12,051 nt of DNA from Dehalococcoidia bacterium UBA1141 (GCA_002311385.1 DCAE01000072.1:1-12051); one strand, 5' to 3'; shown: positions 5,948-12,051, counted from the stretch's first letter. Numbers and translations are program-made. Notes: generated by a model from the sequence alone, not told the origin.

Positions 5948-5978
5948 ATTATCAACTGTTCTATAGATTCTATCACAA
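5948..5978 (-). promoter_or_regulatory. Promoter with operator-like palindrome for the 165-residue gene
   Basis: On the minus strand TTGTGA (5978-5973) and GATAAT (5953-5948) are separated by 19 bases, about 33 bases before the ATG. Between them lies a perfect inverted repeat, ATAGA-A-TCTAT (5973-5963). A repressor bound there would block the promoter, so autoregulation by the gene product is an attractive guess. The spacer is longer than ideal. Confidence 0.35.
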
Positions 5979-6075
5979 CGGCCAACAAGATGGGAGTACG
6001 TTGTCTGAGAGCCGTACGTGACTTTTGGAACATCCAGCCGACTTTAGGAACAGAGGCTACTTGTGGAACAAGGCC

Positions 6076-6145
6076 AACTCTCCCCCTTCAAGGGGGAGAG
6101 AACCAGTCCCTTCCCCCATTTCGGGGGAAGGCTAGGATGGGGGCG
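6076..6145. repeat. Dispersed palindromic repeat, copy 2
   Basis: AACTCTCCCCCTTCAAGGGGGAGAG forms a first hairpin (CTCTCCCCCTT/AAGGGGGAGAG, 6079-6100), followed by the CCTTCCCCC-ATTTC-GGGGGAAGG hairpin and AGGATGGGGG. Bases 6102-6131 are identical to 3615-3644. The first hairpin is better formed than in copy 1, which carries CCGCCTTAGAGGG there. Confidence 0.85.
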
Positions 6146-6283
6146 AATTCGTATTGAACACCTCTCCGTCCTTACAAAGAACTAGCGCCTCTGATGTCCT
6201 TGGGCTATCATTTACCCAACTTTAATCGGGTTCAAGCAAAAAAGGCTGACCGCTGATGGCTGACAGCTAATTAAGGAGAAAAC

Positions 6284-7138
6284 ATGAAAACCACCACCAA
6301 ACTTCGCCAAATGCTAAAATCGGGCCAGATGGTGACCGCGCCCTTTGTGCTCAATGCGATGCACGCCAAGATTGCCCAGTCGGTGGGCTTTGACGCTGTG
6401 TACATGACCGGTTGCGGCACTGCCGCCGAGCGAGGTTTCCCCGACGTGGGCTTGCTGACAATGACCGAGATGGTCGCCAACGCCAAGTACATCGCCAACG
6501 CCATTGATATCCCTGTTGTCTGCGATGCCGACACCGGCTACGGCAACCCTCTTAACGTTCAGCGCACCGTCAGAGAGTATGAGATGGCGGGTGTGGCCGG
6601 GATTCACATCGAAGACCAGGTCTTTCCCAAGAAGTGTGGCTTTTTCGAAGGAAAGCAGGTGATTCCTCAAGAAGAAGCGGTGCAGAAGATTCGGGCGGCA
6701 TTGGACGCCCGCACCGACCCGGATTTCGTGATTATCTCCCGCTGCGACGCCTACGCCGTCACCGGATGGGAGGACACTGTCCAGCGTTGTAAGGCCTATA
6801 TCGACGCCGGGGCCGACTTGGTTTTCGTTGACGGCATAAAATCTCCGGAAGACATCAAGAACTACGCCACCGACATGAAGGACCTTCCCCGAATGTACAA
6901 CGGCGACTTGATGTCCACTCAGGATGTGGCTGCTTTGGGTTACAAAATGATGATATGCGGCAGCACCATCTGGCTAGTCTACAAACAGGTTCATGACTCC
7001 TTCCAAGAACTGAAAAACACGGGCAAGGTCAACCCCGACCGTTATGGCACCCGGTGGGATGTTGCGGGTCTGATGGGCCTGGATGAGATTTATGAATTGG
7101 AGCGCAGGTACGGCGTGACCGAGGTCCCGGTGGCCTAG
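6284..7138 (+). CDS. PEP mutase / isocitrate lyase superfamily enzyme
   Basis: This 284-residue TIM-barrel protein carries the family signature: D81 and D83 in CDADTGYG bind Mg, E110-D111 follow in IHIEDQVFPKKCG, and ISRCDAY (151-157) replaces the usual ARTDA. C118 in KKCG is the catalytic acid/base of lyase members such as methylisocitrate and dimethylmalate lyase, so a C-C lyase acting on a substituted malate or citrate fits better than a phosphonomutase. The usual His after KxCG is Phe (KKCGFFEGK), so the exact substrate is uncertain. Length is normal for the short 2-methylisocitrate lyase type. AAGGAG at 6273-6278 supports the ATG at 6284. It appears to be a single gene, in the same direction as the broken GYD gene that follows 48 bases later. 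Confidence 0.85.
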   Translation: MKTTTKLRQMLKSGQMVTAPFVLNAMHAKIAQSVGFDAVYMTGCGTAAERGFPDVGLLTMTEMVANAKYIANAIDIPVVCDADTGYGNPLNVQRTVREYEMAGVAGIHIEDQVFPKKCGFFEGKQVIPQEEAVQKIRAALDARTDPDFVIISRCDAYAVTGWEDTVQRCKAYIDAGADLVFVDGIKSPEDIKNYATDMKDLPRMYNGDLMSTQDVAALGYKMMICGSTIWLVYKQVHDSFQELKNTGKVNPDRYGTRWDVAGLMGLDEIYELERRYGVTEVPVA

Positions 7139-7144
7139 TTTTGC

Positions 7145-7182
7145 CCCCCATTGTCTGACCAGACTCCCAGCTTAAGTGGGGG
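7145..7182 (+). promoter_or_regulatory. Inverted repeat covering the GYD gene's ribosome binding site
   Basis: CCCCCA (7145-7150) and TGGGGG (7177-7182) can pair, with an inner GTCT/AGAC stem in the loop. The right arm contains the G-rich stretch just before the ATG at 7187. It could be a weak terminator for the PEPM/ICL gene or mask that site; there is no U tract. Confidence 0.3.
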
Positions 7183-7186
7183 AATC

Positions 7187-7512
7187 ATGCCCCATTACTT
7201 GATACAAGGTTCCTACTCGGCCGAAGGTCTCTCCGCATTGATTAGCAGCCCCGAAGGCCGAAGCGAAGCGATGCGGAAGGGAATCGAAGGCGTGGGGGCA
7301 CGGTAGAGTCCTTATACTTTTGCTTCGGCGACTACGATCTAGTTGCAATCTTTGAAATGCCGGACAATGTTACGATGGCGGCGCTTTCGATGGTCGCAGG
7401 CGCCAGCGGAGCGGTAACTAACATCAAAACCACCGTCCTGATTCCAATCACCGAAGGGGTTGAGGCCGCTCGCAAAGCAGCGGGCTTAACCTATCGTCCG
7501 CCCAGGGCTTAG
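7187..7512 (+). pseudogene. GYD-domain protein gene with a one-base frameshift
   Basis: From the ATG at 7187 (GGGGG just upstream) the frame reads MPHYLIQGSYSAEGLSALI and on to residue 36, then hits TAG at 7304-7306. The +1 shifted frame continues at once with GGTVESLYFCFGDYDLVAIF and runs to TAG at 7510-7512, ending in TYRPPRA. One extra G in the five-G run at 7294-7298 would restore a full protein of about 109 residues. GYD proteins are small dimeric alpha/beta-barrel-like proteins with the FGxYD motif seen here; their function is unclear. The lesion may be real, a phase-variable homopolymer, or a sequencing error. The downstream part keeps intact codons, which suggests the loss is recent or artefactual. 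Confidence 0.85.
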
Positions 7513-7555
7513 GTTTTCCGGCCACCCATAGACCAGCCACAAACAAAATCGAAAT

Positions 7556-7585
7556 AATGGCCCTACGAACAATCGTGGGGCCATT
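7556..7585 (+). terminator. Near-perfect 13-bp hairpin ahead of the cupin gene
   Basis: AATGGCCC-T-ACGA pairs with TCGT-G-GGGCCATT around the tetraloop ACAA, giving 13 pairs including one T-G. It is followed by GCAATTATTTGAT, a weak T-rich tail. It could terminate the GYD transcript or shape the cupin leader; it lies 52 bases before the cupin ATG. Confidence 0.55.
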
Positions 7586-7637
7586 GCAATTATTTGATAC
7601 ATCCCATCCACCAATAATTGTTTGTAGGAGGCACCTT

Positions 7638-8102
7638 ATGGCAGCCAGAGGCGAAAGCATTATCTTGCAACCGGGAGAGGGCCGGACCATCGAGACTCTG
7701 GGCAGCAAGATGGGTTTCAAAGCGGTTACCGAAGACACGGGTGGTCTGTACTCGCTAATCGAATATGAAGCTGGGCCGAAATTCAGCGGGCCAGCGCCCC
7801 ATATACATCTGGAGATGGAAGAGGGATTTTATGTCGTCGAAGGTGCTTTCGACCTGCAGGTAGGGGAAGAATCGGTGCGGGCGCCGGTCGGCTCTTTCAT
7901 CCTGATTCCTCGCGGCGTCGTTCATACTTTTGCCAACCCTTTGGATACCCCGTCAAAGTTCCTGCTCATAGCGTCGCCAGGAGGATTTGAACACTACTTC
8001 GAGGAACTGGCTCCGCTGGTGGAGAAGCACGGATACCCTCAGCCGGAAGCCATGCAGGGCTTGGCCGAAAAGTACAATTTTAGGATTGTGCCGCGCTCCT
8101 GA
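7638..8102 (+). CDS. Small single-domain cupin protein
   Basis: This 154-residue cytoplasmic protein has both cupin motifs. Motif 1 is GPAPHIHLEMEEGFYVVEG (51-69) with metal ligands H55, H57 and E61 or E62; motif 2 is GSFILIPRGVVHTFAN (85-100) with ligand H96. It has the length of stand-alone cupins of the conserved-barrel type, which may be dioxygenases, isomerases or ligand sensors; the substrate cannot be told from sequence. The N-terminal strand EDTGGLYSLIEYEAGPK leads into the barrel, and about 50 C-terminal residues form helices outside it. I chose the ATG at 7638 because GTAGGAGG lies 8-9 bases upstream; the frame is open further left but without a site. It stands alone in its direction; the next gene is convergent. 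Confidence 0.85.
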   Translation: MAARGESIILQPGEGRTIETLGSKMGFKAVTEDTGGLYSLIEYEAGPKFSGPAPHIHLEMEEGFYVVEGAFDLQVGEESVRAPVGSFILIPRGVVHTFANPLDTPSKFLLIASPGGFEHYFEELAPLVEKHGYPQPEAMQGLAEKYNFRIVPRS

Positions 8103-8221
8103 AAAAAGGTGGATCTCGATAACAACCCCATCCGACGACAATCACCATGGCATTTGCCTAGACCCATCCAACTTAGGTCAAGCTAGGCTTGTCGAAACAC
8201 CAACAGGACTTGACCAGACCA

Positions 8222-8291
8222 ACCGTTCGCTCTGAGCTTGTCGGAGGTTATGTCATGGCATGGATGGTTCAACAGGCTCACCACGAACGGT
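8222..8291. repeat. REP-like inverted repeat with ACCGTTCG ends
   Basis: ACCGTTCG (8222-8229) is perfectly inverted as CGAACGGT (8284-8291). Inside, TGAGCTTGTCGGA (8233-8245) matches the reverse complement of TTCAACAGGCTCA (8268-8280) at 10 of 13 places. GTTCG(C)xCTGAGCTTGTCG elements of this style recur in many environmental bacterial genomes. It lies between convergent genes (cupin and luciferase-like oxidoreductase). Confidence 0.75.
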
Positions 8292-8341
8292 CGTCATTAC
8301 TAACGTTTGTCCTGAAGATCAGCCACAAATTATGCCTTTTG

Positions 8342-8360
8342 TTGTCACTACCTGTGACAA
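8342..8360. terminator. Short hairpin past the luciferase-like gene stop
   Basis: TTGTCAC (8342-8348) and GTGACAA (8354-8360) are perfect inverted arms with a TACCT loop, 17 bases beyond the stop of the minus-strand oxidoreductase gene. The following U tract is poor in both directions, so terminator function is uncertain. Confidence 0.35.
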
Positions 8361-8377
8361 TTCTCTGCTTAAAGAGT

Positions 8378-9328
8378 CTATTGGGGCATCAACGTCATAA
8401 CGTCTCTGGAGAAATGCTCCATTGACTCCTGTAGTTCGGATGCTTCTTGTGCCGGGAAGGTGAGGATGAAGTTCTTCACTCCTAGGTCCTGATACTGACG
8501 CAGGTCGGCGGCGATTTGCTCAGGCGCACCGGTTACCATGCGGCGGGATGGGCCAGCGGATTTGTCGAAGATAACATCGGTGCTGAAGGTGACGTCCACC
8601 GCATCCTCGGGCCGGCCTGCTTCCACGGTCAACGTGCGCAGGCGAGCGATTTTCTCGGCCAGTTCCTCCGGTTCCAGGATGGCTGGCGGCCTGAGACCGA
8701 TGGGCATCCAACCGTCCCCATACTTTGCTGCACGTCGTATGGCCGGCCCGGTGTGGCCGCCAATCCAAATGGGCGGATGGGGTTTTTGCACCGGTTTGGG
8801 CTGGAAGCCGCTGCCGGAGATTTGATAATACTTGCCGTTGAACACCGGCTCGTCCTTGGTCCACAGTTCTTTATACAGTTGGATGTACTCGTCGGTCACG
8901 GCACCCCGCTCGTGGAAGGTGTCCAACCCCAAAGCTAGAAACTCCTCTTCCATCCAGCCCACCCCGGCTCCCAGGATGACTCGTCCGCCCGACAGAACGT
9001 CAAGGGTCGACAGTATTTTTGCTGTGAGCACGGGATTTCGGTATGGCAGAATCAAGACATGGGTGCCCAGACGTATTCGTTGAGTACATCCGGCCAGGAA
9101 GTTCAGCGCAGCCAGAGGCTCGTAATAGGATTCGTCTGGCTTAAAAGTGGGAACACCGTCTGCCGCATAGGGATAAAACGAGTCTACTTGCCGAGGAAGT
9201 ATGATGTGATCGCTGACCCAGATGGAGTCAAAGCCCAAATCCTCGGCCCGCTGCGCCAGGGAACGTAGAGAATCCGGATTGGACATGGGTCCGCGAGTGG
9301 GTACCGAGCAACCGAAAGTGGCTGGCAT
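8378..9328 (-). CDS. Luciferase-like (LLM class) F420-dependent oxidoreductase
   Basis: This 316-residue cytoplasmic TIM-barrel protein has the features of the LLM class: an N-terminal LAQRAEDLGFDSIWVSDHI (24-42), RIRLGTHVLILPYRNP (84-99), the loop LSGGRVILGAGVGWMEEEF (112-130), and PPIWIGGHTGPAIRRAAKYGDGWMP (185-209). Within the class it resembles F420-dependent subfamilies such as the Rv2161c type rather than FMN-dependent bacterial luciferase, but flavin use cannot be excluded from sequence. The substrate is unknown. The ATG at 9328 has AGGAGAA a few bases upstream on the minus strand. The DUF4234 gene ends 52 bases upstream in the same direction, so one transcript may cover both. Relatives of this class are abundant in Chloroflexota and Actinomycetota. 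Confidence 0.9.
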   Translation of the reverse strand: MPATFGCSVPTRGPMSNPDSLRSLAQRAEDLGFDSIWVSDHIILPRQVDSFYPYAADGVPTFKPDESYYEPLAALNFLAGCTQRIRLGTHVLILPYRNPVLTAKILSTLDVLSGGRVILGAGVGWMEEEFLALGLDTFHERGAVTDEYIQLYKELWTKDEPVFNGKYYQISGSGFQPKPVQKPHPPIWIGGHTGPAIRRAAKYGDGWMPIGLRPPAILEPEELAEKIARLRTLTVEAGRPEDAVDVTFSTDVIFDKSAGPSRRMVTGAPEQIAADLRQYQDLGVKNFILTFPAQEASELQESMEHFSRDVMTLMPQ

Positions 9329-9380
9329 ATTAGTTCTCCTGTGTGTTTGGTTGGTGGACTGGATAAGCCGATTGTTTATG

Positions 9381-9917
9381 CTACCTGGACATGGAGCCGA
9401 AGTCCTCTTCCCCTTTGGCCGCTTTGTTGAGGTCGGACTGAACTAAGAACCAAACGGCCGGGCTGAATACTACCCATATTATGAAGATAACAAGCGCTGG
9501 GTATTTCTCGTCGACGAACTCCGTATAAGCGTTGGCGTAATGCCAATAAGCGAAGTACTGAATGATTGGTACCAGCGAGAGTATCGTCCACAGGCCGCTG
9601 CCTTCAGGGTTTCCGTTAGCCTTATGAAGTTCATCCAAGGTCACGTAGAACCAATAAAGAGCGTAGATGCCCAAGGTCATGATTACCAAGACGACCTGCA
9701 TCACCATGTTGCGATGCTTTATGTGGTCGGTGGTTTTGGCGGAGCCGGAAAAGGTTGGAGTTGGCCTCGTTTGGGGTCGGGGTTCGCTGCCCATTTGCGG
9801 TGCTGGACCCGTACTCTCTTGACCGGTGGTGGCAGTGCCGCAGTGGGCGCAAAAATTGGCTCCTTGTTCTAACTGCTCTCCGCATTGGGAACAGAATCTG
9901 TTTGATTCTTGGGCCAT
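9381..9917 (-). CDS. Zinc-ribbon DUF4234 membrane protein
   Basis: The protein has 178 residues. A zinc ribbon at the N terminus has two CxxC knuckles (C9, C12, C23, C26), followed by a Pro/Gly/Thr-rich linker (30-62), then a DUF4234-like membrane domain. Membrane segments lie near 72-92 (with TLGIYALYWFY), 109-127 and 140-160, and the charged C-terminal tail ends in GEEDFGSMSR. The ribbon should face the cytoplasm. The function of DUF4234 proteins is unknown. GGGGAGGAA upstream on the minus strand supports the ATG at 9917. It faces mnmA across a 287-base divergent gap and is the first gene of the presumed pair with the LLM oxidoreductase. Confidence 0.8.
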   Translation of the reverse strand: MAQESNRFCSQCGEQLEQGANFCAHCGTATTGQESTGPAPQMGSEPRPQTRPTPTFSGSAKTTDHIKHRNMVMQVVLVIMTLGIYALYWFYVTLDELHKANGNPEGSGLWTILSLVPIIQYFAYWHYANAYTEFVDEKYPALVIFIIWVVFSPAVWFLVQSDLNKAAKGEEDFGSMSR

Positions 9918-9968
9918 ATTTCCTCCCCGTCTTGGAGCAGATTCAAACTAGGGGCGCTGCCATGTAAG

Positions 9969-10000
9969 GCGAAAGTAATGCGAACGTAATGCGAAGCAAA
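9969..10000. repeat. 11-base tandem repeat in a divergent promoter region
   Basis: GCGAAAGTAAT is followed directly by GCGAACGTAAT and a partial GCGAAGCAAA. Two full units differ at one base. It lies 52 bases upstream of the DUF4234 start; direct repeats in such a place may bind a regulator. Confidence 0.6.
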
Positions 10001-10141
10001 ATCAGCTTGAACCAAGACCCGAATTCGGCTTGTATAACCTACAGCTAGACGTGCCGGATTTTAGTGGAGGCGACATTGGGTGTCAAACCGGTTGAGTGTA
10101 TTTGTTTATTTCACGATACGTGTTGCGGCGGGTCTACTTGG

Positions 10142-10171
10142 TTGTACCTCCAGTCATGCCTGTGCTAGGCT
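10142..10171 (+). promoter_or_regulatory. Candidate promoter of mnmA
   Basis: TTGTAC (10142-10147) and TAGGCT (10166-10171) are 18 bases apart, about 34 bases before the ATG. The -10 is weak but keeps the conserved T, A and final T. GAGGT at 10191-10195 is the ribosome binding site. Confidence 0.35.
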
Positions 10172-10204
10172 ATCTTAAATACGTTTTAACGAGGTACTAG
10201 GGTA

Positions 10205-11290
10205 ATGTCGAAAAAAGTTGTGGTGGCCATGAGCGGCGGCGTGGATTCGTCTGTTGCCGCTCTGCTCCTTAAAGAGCAGGGCTACGACGTGGTCGGCGTA
10301 ACCATGAAGCTCTTTAGCTTGGAGCACACCGACCTGCCGCCCCAATACCGGGGATGTTGCACCTTGGACGACGTTGAAGACGCCAGAGAAGTCTGCCGTT
10401 TGTTGGGTGTGCCTCACTACGTCTTGAACGTGCAGAAAGAGTTCCAAGACCACGTGATTGACTACTTCTGCTCCGAGTACCAAAAGGGCCGCACTCCCCA
10501 TCCCTGCATCGCCTGCAACGACAAGATTAAGTTCAACTTTCTGATGAACCGAGCAGCGGCGCTGGAAGCGAAATATGTCGCCACAGGCCATTACGCCACC
10601 ATCGCCGACGGCCCCGACGGCCTGCTATTGAAGAAGGGCGTGGATGCTGGCAAGGACCAGTCCTACGTGTTGTTCGGAATGGGTCAAGAGCAGTTGGCCC
10701 ACACGTTGATGCCAGTAGGTCAGTACTCCAAGGAATCTATACGGGCAATGGCAACGGAAGCGGGATTCAGCAATGCCGAAAAGCCAGATAGCCAGGACAT
10801 TTGCTTCATACCTTTTGGCGACTACAAAGAATTTATCAAAGACCGGGTTGCTGCGGTCCCCGGTGACATCGTGGACATGGAAGGAAGAGTCGTTGCCCAA
10901 CATAAGGGCATCGAGTTCTTCACCGTGGGGCAAAGGCGTGGCTTGGGATTGGTCCAAACAAAAGTTGATGAGCAACCCCAGTTCGTTATCAGGTTGGAGC
11001 CCGAGGCCAACCGTGTTGTCGTCGGCCCGGAAGAGTTTCTGTATCAAGATTCCATGTGGGCTTCCCGGGTGAACTACGTGCTGGGACAGCCACCTGCGCA
11101 ACCGGTCAATGTGGCCGTGAAAATCCGCTACAAGTCTGATGATGCCCCAGCGGTGCTTCATCCCGGCAAAGACGGTGCGCTAGTCCGCTTTGACCAGCCC
11201 CAAAGAGCCATCACCCCAGGCCAAGCGGCCGTGTTTTACCAAGGCGATGTGCTCATAGGCGGCGGCATAATAGAAAGCAGCATACCCTAA
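10205..11290 (+). CDS. mnmA: tRNA-specific 2-thiouridylase MnmA
   Basis: This 361-residue cytoplasmic enzyme makes 2-thiouridine at the wobble position of tRNAs for Glu, Gln and Lys, using ATP and sulfur relayed to it from a cysteine desulfurase. The N-terminal adenylation domain has the PP-loop SGGVDSS (10-16), GVTMKLF, and TPHPCIACNDKIKF (97-110); C104 matches the catalytic cysteine, and C101 makes a CxxC common in many bacterial members. The second catalytic cysteine is C200 in DSQDICFIP. ATGHYA (126-131) and FFTVGQRRGLG (238-248) are also typical. Length is normal and no part is missing. GAGGT (10191-10195) precedes the ATG. rnhB follows after a strong hairpin. Confidence 0.97.
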   Translation: MSKKVVVAMSGGVDSSVAALLLKEQGYDVVGVTMKLFSLEHTDLPPQYRGCCTLDDVEDAREVCRLLGVPHYVLNVQKEFQDHVIDYFCSEYQKGRTPHPCIACNDKIKFNFLMNRAAALEAKYVATGHYATIADGPDGLLLKKGVDAGKDQSYVLFGMGQEQLAHTLMPVGQYSKESIRAMATEAGFSNAEKPDSQDICFIPFGDYKEFIKDRVAAVPGDIVDMEGRVVAQHKGIEFFTVGQRRGLGLVQTKVDEQPQFVIRLEPEANRVVVGPEEFLYQDSMWASRVNYVLGQPPAQPVNVAVKIRYKSDDAPAVLHPGKDGALVRFDQPQRAITPGQAAVFYQGDVLIGGGIIESSIP

Positions 11291-11311
11291 TATATAGTTC
11301 TTTAGGAGGGG

Positions 11312-11349
11312 TCTGGGGAACCCTTTCTTTCAAGAATGGGTTCCCCAGA
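11312..11349 (+). terminator. 12-bp perfect hairpin between mnmA and rnhB
   Basis: TCTGGGGAACCC (11312-11323) and GGGTTCCCCAGA (11338-11349) pair perfectly, and the 14-base loop can pair further (TTCT with AGAA). It lies 21 bases past the mnmA stop and 19 bases before the chosen rnhB start. With no U tract it is not a classic terminator; it may protect the mnmA 3' end or control rnhB. AGGAGGGG (11304-11311) directly precedes it. Confidence 0.55.
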
Positions 11350-11368
11350 TCTCGCGACGGAGAGTCCG

Positions 11369-12004
11369 ATGCCGGACTTATCATTGGAGCTTGGGCTCCA
11401 GCAGCGGGGCTACCGATTGGTGGCGGGTGTTGACGAGGTGGGGAGAGGTCCCTTAGCTGGGCCCGTGGTTTCCGCCGCCGTCATCTTGCCGCCCTACCTC
11501 ACTGGCGACGAACCTTGGCTTAAATTTCTGGAAGACAGCAAGACCCTCACTAGACCACGGCGGGAATTGGCCGCTCAAGCGGTGCGCCACCACGCCCTAG
11601 CCGTAGGCATCGGCCAGTGCAGCCACGAAGAAATCGACGAGATTGGCATCGGTCGGGCCAGCATTCGAGCCATGATGCGGGCAGTGGCCGACCTGCCTGT
11701 CCAGCCGGGCCATCTGTTGCTGGACTACGTCCCCATCCGCCAGTGCCCGTTGCCCTTTCAGGCGATTGTGAAGGGCGACAGCATCAGCTACTCCATTGCC
11801 GCCGCATCCAACGTGGCCAAGGTGCTGCGGGACAGTTGGATGCAAGACGCCGACATCACATTTCCAGGCTACTCCTTCGCTCAGAACAAGGGCTATCCCA
11901 CAGCCGACCATAGGTCGAAACTTCTTGAACTGGGGCCTTGCACTATCCACCGCCGCTCCTTTGGGCCGGTGCGGGAGGCCGTTCAGCTATGGGGCATGAC
12001 CTGA
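11369..12004 (+). CDS. rnhB: Ribonuclease HII
   Basis: This 211-residue cytoplasmic enzyme cuts the RNA strand of RNA/DNA hybrids and removes ribonucleotides misplaced in DNA. Its motifs are complete: AGVDEVGRGPLAGPVV (19-34) with D22 and E23, DSKTL (56-60), LLLDY with D119, and KGDSISYSIAAASNVAKVLRD (135-155) with D137, the four acidic metal ligands. GYPTADHR and HRRSF near the end are also characteristic. I chose the ATG at 11369 because CGGAGAG lies just upstream and the core starts 10-15 residues later; an in-frame ATG at 11336 sits in the loop of the strong hairpin and has no close site. The YraN-like gene starts one base after the stop, a common pairing. Confidence 0.96.
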   Translation: MPDLSLELGLQQRGYRLVAGVDEVGRGPLAGPVVSAAVILPPYLTGDEPWLKFLEDSKTLTRPRRELAAQAVRHHALAVGIGQCSHEEIDEIGIGRASIRAMMRAVADLPVQPGHLLLDYVPIRQCPLPFQAIVKGDSISYSIAAASNVAKVLRDSWMQDADITFPGYSFAQNKGYPTADHRSKLLELGPCTIHRRSFGPVREAVQLWGMT

Positions 12005-12005
12005 T

Positions 12006-12051
12006 ATGCCTACTCCGCGTACCAAGCTGGGCGATTGGGGAGAGGAATTGG
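12006..12051 (+). CDS. YraN/UPF0102-family protein, 5' end only
   Basis: Only 15 codons are in the window: MPTPRTKLGDWGEEL. The KLGxxGE pattern is the typical N terminus of UPF0102 (YraN), a family with a restriction-endonuclease-like fold and unproven nuclease role. It starts one base after the rnhB stop, and rnhB-yraN adjacency is widespread, which supports the call despite the short stretch. Translation is probably coupled to rnhB. Confidence 0.7.
   Translation, partial: MPTPRTKLGDWGEEL

Larger units (their letters stand above)
5942..6283. other. Intergenic region with divergent control signals and repeat copy
   Basis: This 342-base gap separates the minus-strand 165-residue gene from the rightward PEPM/ICL gene. 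It contains the minus-strand promoter and palindrome (5948-5978), the second full palindromic repeat (about 6076-6145), and three degenerate GCTGA units (6244-6268) just before the Shine-Dalgarno AAGGAG (6273-6278). No protein gene is supportable. Confidence 0.55.

Noticed and set aside
5099..6157. A 352-codon plus-strand open frame
   Set aside because: It crosses tRNA fragments, a repeat copy and a minus-strand gene with a good ribosome binding site. Its product has no recognisable domain and an odd composition, and its start is TTG.
6244..6268. GCTGA-type short repeats as a CRISPR or regulator array
   Set aside because: The units are short, degenerate and without spacers; such GCTGA runs are common intergenic sequence. 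No CRISPR array was seen anywhere in the window.
11336..11368. Upstream ATG as the rnhB start, adding 11 residues
   Set aside because: It lies in the loop/right arm of a strong hairpin with no close Shine-Dalgarno sequence, while the ATG at 11369 has one and gives a normal N terminus.

Overview
The window looks like a bacterial chromosome segment of moderately high GC (mid-50s percent by eye). The gene set points to a Chloroflexota-type organism, perhaps the SAR202/Dehalococcoidia side: paralogous MaoC-like hot-dog proteins, an F420-type luciferase-like oxidoreductase, a PEP mutase/isocitrate lyase homologue, a GYD-domain protein and many palindromic intergenic repeats. That placement is an inference from gene content, with modest confidence. 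No phage, transposase or CRISPR array is visible.

Layout. 1-295: three tRNA genes on the minus strand (Leu-GAG, Cys-GCA, and the 5' part of Leu-TAA), transcribed leftward and divergently from the next genes. 527-3024: two paralogous two-domain MaoC-like proteins, followed closely by a small membrane-anchored DUF2007-like protein (3051-3422). 3746-5083: a tight pair made of a type II haloacid-dehalogenase-like HAD protein and a degenerate 2H phosphoesterase (2'-5' RNA ligase-like) protein. 5084-6283: a disturbed segment holding a tRNA 5' fragment, a tRNA-Leu-like 3' half, a minus-strand gene of 165 residues with a winged-helix-like region, and copies of a dispersed palindromic repeat. 6284-7138: a PEP mutase/isocitrate lyase superfamily enzyme. 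7187-7512: a GYD-domain gene split by one missing G. 7638-8102: a small cupin. 8378-9917 (minus): an F420/flavin luciferase-like oxidoreductase with a zinc-ribbon/DUF4234 membrane protein upstream. 10205-12051: housekeeping genes mnmA, rnhB and the start of a YraN-family gene.

How the parts relate. The catabolic-looking genes (MaoC pair, HAD, PEPM/ICL enzyme, cupin, luciferase-like oxidoreductase) are consistent with breakdown of unusual organic acids, but they form no single obvious operon or pathway. mnmA makes the 2-thiouridine of certain tRNAs, rnhB removes RNA from RNA/DNA hybrids, and rnhB-yraN is a conserved neighbourhood.

Most noteworthy are the GYD gene with a one-base lesion in a G run, the two unrelated tRNA fragments around the 165-residue gene (a possible integration scar), the repeat copies sharing an identical 30-base core, the two hot-dog paralogues with different active-site motifs, and strong hairpins ahead of the cupin and rnhB genes. 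No clearly new multi-gene system is demonstrated.
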